This document shows, one piece after another, positions 57,681 through 64,000 of a stretch of 64,000 nucleotides of DNA. Position 1 is the first letter of the stretch, and every line of letters starts with the position of its first letter. The DNA is from an uncultured bacterium (lineage in GTDB: Bacteria; Planctomycetota; UBA1135; UBA2386). The DNA is taken from the NCBI GenBank assembly GCA_937906475.1, contig CALCZA010000113.1:76980-140979 (forward strand), written 5' to 3'. The notes beneath the pieces are model-generated. The model did not search any database, was not told where the DNA came from, and saw only the letters and a program-made list of their open reading frames with translations. A program made the translations under genes and the position numbers.

Positions 57681-58046
57681 GTGGGCGACACCGGCGCGTT
57701 GGACTCTGGCGCCCTGGGGGATCCCACCGGCGACGAAGTCCTGGTCGTGCTGGCGACCGTGCCGGCCGATCATTCTGAGTCGCTCGCCCGAACGGTCGTC
57801 GAAGAAGGCTTGTGTGCTTGCGTCAACGTGGTGCCTGCCGTCCGTTCGTTCTTCCGCTGGCAGGGCAAGGTAGACACTGCCGACGAGCACTTGTTGGTCA
57901 TCAAGACAACTTCGGCGGCTTACGAGTTGCTGCAAGACCGGTTGGTCACGCTGCATCCCTACGATGTGCCCGAGGTGATCGCGCTTCCCGTTGCCGCTGG
58001 CTTGCCCGCCTACCTATCGTGGGTGGTGGAGTCGGTATGGCCGTAG
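57681..58046 (+). CDS. cutA: CutA-like divalent cation tolerance protein
   Basis: The 121-residue product is a CutA1-type trimeric protein with a ferredoxin-like fold, linked in E. coli to copper tolerance although its molecular role is unsettled. Typical parts are VLATVPADHSESLARTVVEEGLCACVNV, FFRWQGKVDTADEHLLVIKTT and HPYDVPEVIALPV. The extra 16 N-terminal residues are variable; GTG 57681 is the first start, and a shorter start is possible. The stop overlaps the ribosome site of the transporter gene. Confidence 0.92.
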   Translation: MGDTGALDSGALGDPTGDEVLVVLATVPADHSESLARTVVEEGLCACVNVVPAVRSFFRWQGKVDTADEHLLVIKTTSAAYELLQDRLVTLHPYDVPEVIALPVAAGLPAYLSWVVESVWP

Positions 58047-58057
58047 GAGAACCCAAC

Positions 58058-59677
58058 GTGTCTCAGCCTAACGAATCGCATTCCGACGGAACGGTAGCGC
58101 CCACCGAGCAAGTGCACGGTGGGCGCATCATGCTGGCGGTCGGCATTGGCCTGATCTGTTGGTGGCTCGGTCACTATCTGCCGTTTCCCAGTCCCTCCGA
58201 TTTGCCAGTCGGCCAAGAACCGATCGGGCCGGCCGCGTGCCGCTTGTTGTTCTGTGTTGGCCTGACGACGTCGTCGTGGTTGCTGGCTGCGATGCCAATC
58301 GCGGCAGCTTCGTTGATCCCATTGGCGTTGCTGCCAATGCTTGGCGTGCGCTCGACGGCCGATCTGACGACTGGCTACGGCCACCCAATTCTGTGGTTGT
58401 TCGGTGGTGGCTTCGTACTCGCCCAGGCTGTTGCACGATGCGGCCTGCACCGGCGCATGGCGCTGAAGATCGTATCGGCACTCGGGCCGTATCCGCGGCG
58501 GCTGGTGCTGGGCTTCTGCTTGTCGGCGACCATCGCGTCTATGTGGATCAGCAACACCGCCGTCGCGCTGCTGTTGTTGCCGATTGGCTCCGTGCTCGTG
58601 CGGCGCACCGCCGAGCTTGGCGAGCTGTCGCCCAAGCTACAGTCGAACTTTGGCGCCGCGATCATGTGCGGCATCGCATTTGGCGCGACCATTGGCGGCA
58701 TGGGCTCGCCGATCGGCACGGCCCCGAACGCACTGTTCTTCACCAGCTACGAACCACTGGTCGACGCCGGCGCCAAGCCGGTTTCGTTCTTGCTGTGGCT
58801 GTTGGCGTTCGCTCCGTTCTCGATCCTGCTGTCGTTCCTCGCCAGTCAGGTCATCGCGCGCATGGCGCTGTGGTTGCCCAAGAAGCGCTTTGAACGCGGC
58901 GACGAGCTTCTGGCAGAGGCGCGTTCGCTGCCGCGGTGGAGCACGGCCGAGAAGCGTACCGCGATGCTGTTTGGCTCCGCTGTGCTGCTGTGGATGACGC
59001 GGGGCAACTTGCAGCTCGGCGAAGATTCAGTGATCTACGGCTGGGCCCACTACCTGGTGCCGAGCGGCGAACGTGATCGCTTCCTCGCCGATGGTTCGGT
59101 CGCGGTGCTGATTGCGATCTTGGCGTTCTTGATCCCGTCCGGCACGAGTGAGCGACCCAAACAGCGGCTTTGTGATTGGGAAACCGCACGTCAGATGCCG
59201 TTCGATCTGTTGCTGCTGCTCGGCGCTGGCATCGCGATGGCGCAGGCGTTCGGTCCGACTGGCTTGTCGGCGGCGTTTGGAGAACTGCTGCGGCCGATGA
59301 TCGGTTCGATGCATCCGGTGTTGTTGATCCTGACGATCATCATCGCCGTGTCGTTGTTGTCTGAGATTGCCAGCAACACGGCGGTCGCGACCCTGGCGTT
59401 GCCGATTGTTCGCGAAGGTGCGATCGCCGCCAACATGGACCCACTGGTGCTGATGATGCCCGTTGTCATCGGAGCTTCGTGCAGCTTCATGCTGCCGATT
59501 TCGACGCCGCCGAACACGATCGTGTTCGCCTCGCGCCAAATCCGCTTTGGCCAGATGGCGCGGGCCGGGGTCGGGCTTAATCTGCTGTCTGCGCTCGTGC
59601 TGCTGCCGGTGTTATGGTTTTGGGCGTTGCCGCTTCTTGGCGTTGACATGAATGCACTGATCCAAGGCAGTAAGTGA
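58058..59677 (+). CDS. DASS/SLC13 family sodium:anion symporter
   Basis: The 539-residue polytopic protein belongs to the divalent anion:sodium symporters, which import dicarboxylates, sulfate or phosphate. It carries the two SNT motifs (WISNTAVALLLLPI and IASNTAVATLALPI) that bind sodium and substrate, GMGSPIGTAPNALFF as the first hairpin, and LPISTPPNTIVFAS as the second. I chose the GTG at 58058 because AGGAG lies eight bases before it; the ATG at 58037, overlapping cutA, would add seven residues. The next gene overlaps its stop in GTGA. Confidence 0.9.
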   Translation: MSQPNESHSDGTVAPTEQVHGGRIMLAVGIGLICWWLGHYLPFPSPSDLPVGQEPIGPAACRLLFCVGLTTSSWLLAAMPIAAASLIPLALLPMLGVRSTADLTTGYGHPILWLFGGGFVLAQAVARCGLHRRMALKIVSALGPYPRRLVLGFCLSATIASMWISNTAVALLLLPIGSVLVRRTAELGELSPKLQSNFGAAIMCGIAFGATIGGMGSPIGTAPNALFFTSYEPLVDAGAKPVSFLLWLLAFAPFSILLSFLASQVIARMALWLPKKRFERGDELLAEARSLPRWSTAEKRTAMLFGSAVLLWMTRGNLQLGEDSVIYGWAHYLVPSGERDRFLADGSVAVLIAILAFLIPSGTSERPKQRLCDWETARQMPFDLLLLLGAGIAMAQAFGPTGLSAAFGELLRPMIGSMHPVLLILTIIIAVSLLSEIASNTAVATLALPIVREGAIAANMDPLVLMMPVVIGASCSFMLPISTPPNTIVFASRQIRFGQMARAGVGLNLLSALVLLPVLWFWALPLLGVDMNALIQGSK

Positions 59678-61443
59678 CCAGCGAAGCGGGAGTAAACAAG
59701 GCCGGCGGGAAGCAGAGGAACGGCACGTGGTTGGCTTGGCTCGGCACGTTCTTGCTGTTTGTCTGTGTCGCGCACGGCAACTTCGAGACGACTGACGCTG
59801 GTTTCACGATGCATGCGGCGCGTTCATTGTGGCACCGCGGTGATAGTGCGCTGCTGACGAAGGCGCAGGGCGGCGATCACATCGGCGAGATCAAGGGCGC
59901 CGAATACATCCGTAACAGCGAGATTAATGGACAGCGCGCTAGTGGCTTGACCTACCAAGACCACACCTATGTGTGGTACCCGATAGGTCACGTTTTCTTG
60001 ATGACGCCGTTCATCCCGTTGGGCGAAGCCGTTGAGGCTGTGCTGCCGGACGCCGACGAGCGCTTGCAAGAGAAAGCGGGGATGCGGTCGTGGGTCGAAG
60101 GCAGTCCGGTGGTTACCCAGGCGGTGATCTCGATGTTGCTGCCTGCGTTGTGCTTTGCGACATCGATCTTGTTGCTATTCCGGATTGCGCGCGTGCTCGG
60201 TGCGGCTCAGTGCGACGCGATGTGGACGGCGCTCGCGATTGCGCTCGCGACCCAGGCTTTCTCGGTTGGGCGCGAACAACTGTCCGACGGGCCGGGCTTG
60301 ATGTTCATGCTCGCGGCCTTGTTACCCATGGTGCGTTTGCATCTGGGTACGCACTCGCGGCATACCGCGTGGTGGGGTGGGGCGATGGCCAGTTGTGCTG
60401 TCTTGTTGCGCTACCAAACCGCGCTAACGGTTGCTGCGTTCGCGGTGTTGCTGGTGCTCGCTTGTCGTCGGCGCAAGAGTTACCGCGACCTTTGGCTGTT
60501 CGCTGCGGGCGGCGCGCCATTGGCGTTGGTGTTCTTGTTGACCAACTACCTGCGTTTTGGCGACCCGATGGTCACCGGTTACCCCGCAATCGGGGACTGG
60601 TTCACAGCGAACCCTCTGCCTGGCCTTGGCAAGCTCCTGTTTGGGGCTGGTCGCGGAGTCATGTGGTTCTCACCACTGTTATGGCTGGCCCTGCCGTATG
60701 CCTTGCTTCGGCGCTATCCGGTGAAGCTGCGTTGGCTTGCTTTGGTGCTGTTTGTCACGCCGCTGCTGATCTTCATGCAGGTCACCGGTTGGCAAGGTGG
60801 TCAGGCGTGGGCGATCCGTTATGTGACTCCCGGCGTCGTGGCGCTGTTGGTGATCGTTTTGCCGCAGACCACTCCATGGCACAAATGGCCAGGGTTGTGG
60901 CGTGCGCTCATCGTCGCTGGTTGGTTTGTTAGCATCACTAGCGTGATCGCACCAGTTCGCGGCCAATTGCAGTTGGCGCATCAAGCCGTTACTGCGGATC
61001 TGACACGCGCCGTCGCTGAGGGGCGCATGACCTACGAAGAAGCCAGCGTCGATCCAGCTGACTACGGCGGTTGGCATCCGCACTTCACGCCGTTGGTCGC
61101 GAACTGGCTCTATGCGCTGCACTCGCGCGCCAACTTCTTCGAAGACGAGAACCAGAAGCCGCGGCACGGCAGCAAGCACAGCATCGTGCCGATCTATGGC
61201 GTTGCCGCTGTTGACGAGAAGACGCAAGGCAATGTCCCCGGGCACTGGGCAGACCGTTCTGGACGGCACCTGTGGTGGCGATTCTGGGGCGACCTCTATG
61301 GCGTGAGCGGCTGGCTATTGGTGCTTCCTATCGCGGCGCTAGGCGCGCTGCTGGCGTTCTTCGGCTGGCGTCGACTTGCTGGATTGTCGGATTTCGCAAC
61401 AGATCCGGTCGCACCGGGCAAAATGATGACACCAAGTTCGTGA
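59674..61443 (+). CDS. Polytopic membrane protein, GT-C glycosyltransferase-like
   Basis: The 589-residue protein has about ten membrane segments. After the first one comes NFETTDAGFTMHAARSLWHRGD, an acidic first periplasmic loop like that of GT-C enzymes such as ArnT/PMT relatives, then TYVWYPIGHVFLMTPF. A basic inner loop CRRRKSYRD and TNYLRFGDPMVTGYPAIGDWF are also typical of dolichyl-phosphate-mannose-type membrane proteins. The C-terminal 120 residues include a periplasmic part (PHFTPLVANWLYALHSRANFF) and one more membrane segment. Substrates are unknown. The GTG start overlaps the transporter stop. Confidence 0.6.
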   Translation: MTSEAGVNKAGGKQRNGTWLAWLGTFLLFVCVAHGNFETTDAGFTMHAARSLWHRGDSALLTKAQGGDHIGEIKGAEYIRNSEINGQRASGLTYQDHTYVWYPIGHVFLMTPFIPLGEAVEAVLPDADERLQEKAGMRSWVEGSPVVTQAVISMLLPALCFATSILLLFRIARVLGAAQCDAMWTALAIALATQAFSVGREQLSDGPGLMFMLAALLPMVRLHLGTHSRHTAWWGGAMASCAVLLRYQTALTVAAFAVLLVLACRRRKSYRDLWLFAAGGAPLALVFLLTNYLRFGDPMVTGYPAIGDWFTANPLPGLGKLLFGAGRGVMWFSPLLWLALPYALLRRYPVKLRWLALVLFVTPLLIFMQVTGWQGGQAWAIRYVTPGVVALLVIVLPQTTPWHKWPGLWRALIVAGWFVSITSVIAPVRGQLQLAHQAVTADLTRAVAEGRMTYEEASVDPADYGGWHPHFTPLVANWLYALHSRANFFEDENQKPRHGSKHSIVPIYGVAAVDEKTQGNVPGHWADRSGRHLWWRFWGDLYGVSGWLLVLPIAALGALLAFFGWRRLAGLSDFATDPVAPGKMMTPSS

Positions 61444-61481
61444 CCTTGGTAAAGCCAATGGCATCGAGCGTTCGATGAATG

Positions 61482-61498
61482 GAGCGGAGTCTCCGCTC
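61482..61498 (+). promoter_or_regulatory. Small hairpin before the ATG at 61502
   Basis: GAGCGGA (61482-61488) pairs with TCCGCTC (61492-61498) over a three-base loop. It includes both GGAG motifs that could serve the ATG at 61502, so it could mask the ribosome site. If translation starts at 61475, the hairpin lies inside the coding region. Confidence 0.35.
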
Positions 61499-61501
61499 AT
61501 C

Positions 61502-63040
61502 ATGAACCTGTTGTTACCACTGCTCGTCTGTCTCATTCAGGATCCTCAGCCAGTCGTGCCGCTACCGGCCGACCCGAGCGTCAAGCTCGATGTCGTCAAG
61601 CTCAAGAATGGCGACGAACTGGTTGGCCACATCACGTCCGAACTCGACGGCTATGTCGAGATCAACGTTGAGGACGGCGCGACCGTTGGTATCAGCCGGG
61701 CTCAGATCCTGAAGGTCCTGCACAACTCCGTTACCGTGCCGGTTATGGCCGCGGTCGTGCGGCCGGATAACGCGTGGTTCGTGTTGCACGATGCCGATGG
61801 AGAGTCGGTGGGGTGGCTGCACTCGTCGATCACGACCGCGAAGGATGGCACCTTCACCGTCAACGAAGAATACGAGTTCATTAACGGCACGCGCCGCTAC
61901 CAGATCACGAATCAGTGCACCGCCGACGAGAATGGTCGTGGCGTGCGTTGCTACTATCGCGAACGGGTCAGCCATCCGCGGCTGGTGGGTCAGATGCAAG
62001 GCGTCGATCGTATGGGGTCGGCCGATCGCATCGAGAACGAGCGCATTGTCGAAGCCACCGCTGCTGGTGAGCAACTGGTTGTGACGCACCTCGATGGTCG
62101 TGGCCGCAGCGAACGGCAACTACCTTGGAGCAACGAATCGACCTTTCCGCTGCTGGCTCGAACGCTGGCGCGGCAAGCCCTGACCGTGATTGGCCCGGTG
62201 TCGATGTTTGACCCGAAGAACGAGCAGCTTGTCGTCAGTCGAATCGATGGCACTGGCGCTCGCCAGATCATGGTTGATGGCGCGCGTCAGCGAGTCGGCG
62301 AAGTTGCCGTGACTGACGCCGCCGGCACGAACAGCAAGAATCGTGAGTGGGTTGACGCCAACAACAAGACCGTGCGTCGCGAAATCGCTGGCCCTGCGTT
62401 GGTCGCGGTGCCAAGTAGTGCCGAGAGTGCCCGTAGCGCCGTTGGTGTCAGCAGAATCCAAAGCGCGATCGTTGCCGAAGCCGAGGGTCGATTTGGCCTG
62501 TGGATTCCCAATCCCGCATGGCTTGCTGTCGATCCATTGCCGGCTGGCCACTTGATGCTGAAGTGCGCGGCTTACGAGGCCGAGGTGCGTTTGTCGCTGC
62601 TTGATCACATGCCTCCCGCCACCGTGCTGGATACGGCTGCAGACTCCGTTGCCAATTGGTTCCTGTTGCTCTATCCGCACCTGCAAGTCGACAGTCGCTA
62701 CAGAGTGCAAATCCGCGGCCGCCAGGCTGTGCGTATGTCGGCGACGGATTCACGCAATGTCGATCGTGCCATGATCGACGTCATTCCGTTCGATAACCGC
62801 TACCTCGTGCTAATCTGCCGCGCTCCGAAGCGCGCCTGGAATGAACTCGCGACGGACTTCGCCTTCGTGCGTCGCACGATCGAACTTGATTCCGCCGGCT
62901 TGAATCCGAAGCAACAAGGCCCATTCAGTAACCGACGTGGCGGTCGCATCCGCCCGCCAAGCGGACCTGTGCCCGCGCCAACGCCCGCGCCACGCATCAG
63001 CAAATCGGGCAATCCAAACAACGTGCGCATTCCCAAGTAG
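61502..63040 (+). CDS. Secreted or periplasmic protein of unknown function
   Basis: The 512-residue product has a short hydrophobic N-terminus (MNLLLPLLVCLIQ) that could be a signal peptide, then LKLKNGDELVGHI-type beta strands (VVKLKNGDELVGHITSELDG), a fold common in secreted planctomycete proteins. The middle has NGTRRYQITNQCTADENGRG and a GRGRSERQLPW strand resembling DUF3108-type barrels. The C-terminus is a Gly/Arg/Pro-rich tail (RRGGRIRPPSGP). No enzyme motif is recognised. ATG 61475 is the alternative start and would add nine residues. Confidence 0.7.
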   Translation: MNLLLPLLVCLIQDPQPVVPLPADPSVKLDVVKLKNGDELVGHITSELDGYVEINVEDGATVGISRAQILKVLHNSVTVPVMAAVVRPDNAWFVLHDADGESVGWLHSSITTAKDGTFTVNEEYEFINGTRRYQITNQCTADENGRGVRCYYRERVSHPRLVGQMQGVDRMGSADRIENERIVEATAAGEQLVVTHLDGRGRSERQLPWSNESTFPLLARTLARQALTVIGPVSMFDPKNEQLVVSRIDGTGARQIMVDGARQRVGEVAVTDAAGTNSKNREWVDANNKTVRREIAGPALVAVPSSAESARSAVGVSRIQSAIVAEAEGRFGLWIPNPAWLAVDPLPAGHLMLKCAAYEAEVRLSLLDHMPPATVLDTAADSVANWFLLLYPHLQVDSRYRVQIRGRQAVRMSATDSRNVDRAMIDVIPFDNRYLVLICRAPKRAWNELATDFAFVRRTIELDSAGLNPKQQGPFSNRRGGRIRPPSGPVPAPTPAPRISKSGNPNNVRIPK

Positions 63041-63069
63041 GTCAGGCTGCGCCAGTAACAGGCGGCTTG

Positions 63070-64000
63070 TCACACGATCGCTGGGTTGCGGAAACCGCGC
63101 AATACAGCAGCTTGCCAGATATCGACTTCCTGCACGCTCTGGCGGTCGTCGAGGTCAGCCAGCGTGCGTGCCAGGCGCAATAACCGCACCCGACCACGCG
63201 GACTTTGGTGATGCCGTCGAAGCACATCATCCAGCGCATCGATTGCGGGGGTCTTGGCCGCGCATGCGGTGAGCAAATGTTGGTCGTTGAGCCGTGCGTT
63301 GGGAGCGAAACCGCTGGCGGGCGATTGGCGATGCAGTTGTCGTTCGTAGGCGATCATGACTCGTTCACGCAAGGCAGCCGTAGTGCCTTCGGGTTCGATA
63401 TAGCCACGTAGTTCGAATGGCTTGAGCGATGGCACCTCGACTTGTAAGTCGAGTCGGTCAAGCAGTGGCCCAGACAAACGGCGGCGGTAGCGCGCGATCG
63501 CCGCTGGCGTGCACAGGCACGGCCGTTGGCGATGGCCCAGGTAGCCACACGGGCACGGGTTCATCGCCGCCGTGAGCAAGAATTGTGCGGGCATCGTGAT
63601 GGTGCGCGCTGCGCGCCCGACGGTGACGGTGCCGTCTTCGAGTGGTTGACGCATGGCCTCCAGTACATCGCGGCGGAACTCGGGCAGTTCGTCGAGGAAC
63701 AGCACGCCATGATGCGCCAACGTCACTTCTCCGGGGCGAACGTCGGCACCGCCGCCGAGCAGGCTCGCCGCCGAACTGGTGTGGTGAGGCGCGCGCAGTG
63801 GCCGTTGCGCTGCACCAAACGACTCCAGTGGCAGTCCTGCCGCGGCATGCACCTGCAGCACCGCCAACCGTTCGCACGCGGCGAGTGGCGGCAGGATCCC
63901 GGGTAGTCGGCGCAGCATCGCACTCTTGCCGGTGCCCGGCGGTCCCGAGAACAGCAGGTTGTGGCCGCCGGCCGCTGCCACCGTCAACGCCAGCTTTGGG
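63070..64000 (-). CDS. comM: Magnesium-chelatase-like AAA+ protein ComM/YifB (5' end outside window)
   Basis: The last 310 residues of a ComM/YifB-type hexameric helicase are present; the gene continues beyond the right edge. The AAA+ part has Walker A SGPPGTGKSAM, Walker B VLFLDELPEF, the APHHTSSAASLLGGG loop, and sensor LLTAAMNPCPCGYLGH. The zinc-like cysteine set CPCGY...CLCTP is conserved in the family. The C-terminal Mg-chelatase subdomain ends SPRGRVRLLRLARTLADLD. ComM promotes branch migration during natural transformation in other bacteria. It converges with the 61502 gene, 29 bases away. Confidence 0.93.
   Translation of the reverse strand, partial: PKLALTVAAAGGHNLLFSGPPGTGKSAMLRRLPGILPPLAACERLAVLQVHAAAGLPLESFGAAQRPLRAPHHTSSAASLLGGGADVRPGEVTLAHHGVLFLDELPEFRRDVLEAMRQPLEDGTVTVGRAARTITMPAQFLLTAAMNPCPCGYLGHRQRPCLCTPAAIARYRRRLSGPLLDRLDLQVEVPSLKPFELRGYIEPEGTTAALRERVMIAYERQLHRQSPASGFAPNARLNDQHLLTACAAKTPAIDALDDVLRRHHQSPRGRVRLLRLARTLADLDDRQSVQEVDIWQAAVLRGFRNPAIV

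Overview
The window looks like chromosome from a GC-rich bacterium, most likely a member of the Planctomycetota. This is an inference, not a phylogenetic result. It rests on giant lipoproteins with Ig-like and glycine-rich domains, many genes without a clear Shine-Dalgarno sequence (rpsL and rpsG among them), a PilT/PilB/PilC/pilin cluster with a typical planctomycete-type prepilin, and the 'LKNGDELVG' type of secreted protein near the right end. I saw no tRNA, rRNA, CRISPR array, insertion sequence or phage gene.

Layout. 1-7757: information processing (3' part of rpoB, then rpoC, rpsL, rpsG, closed by a strong terminator; fusA/tuf do not follow). 7958-12478: a PDZ membrane protein resembling GspC, type III pantothenate kinase (coaX), a divergent MnmE-like GTPase, and an aspartate carbamoyltransferase with an unusual C-terminal zinc-ribbon extension. 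12991-27074: four large lipoprotein genes that alternate between two families (A-B-A-B). 27236-35516: prepilin peptidase, an OmpA/Pal-like lipoprotein, pilT, pilB, pilC, a membrane-anchored TPR protein and a major prepilin, closed by a strong terminator. 35761-39984: three overlapping genes for a polyprenyl-phosphate-mannose-synthase-like GT2 enzyme, a GT4 glycosyltransferase and a TMTC-like protein O-mannosyltransferase, which together look like a protein glycosylation operon. 39981-48723: mixed housekeeping genes (TatD nuclease, AlkD-like HEAT protein, cystathionine beta-synthase, an Arg/Gly-rich protein, MogA, a DUF4863 protein) and secreted or membrane proteins of unknown function. 49213-54624: two more glycine-rich lipoproteins of family B with a conserved cysteine cluster. 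54691-64000: amidohydrolase, NrnA-like DHH phosphoesterase, metallophosphoesterase, CutA, a DASS transporter, a GT-C-like membrane protein, a secreted protein and the truncated comM.

How the parts may work together. The most interesting hypothesis is a cell-surface system: a type IV pilus or type II secretion-like machine, an adjacent O-mannosylation operon that could decorate the pilin or lipoproteins, and a family of six very large lipoproteins, four of them with a shared core module and three of those with polyglycine domains. The proximity and domain content are seen in the sequence; the functional link is inference. Smaller observations include tandem duplications that copy the stop codon of rpoB and of rpsG, a proline/alanine-rich tail on RpoC, and decayed gene remnants in two intergenic regions.
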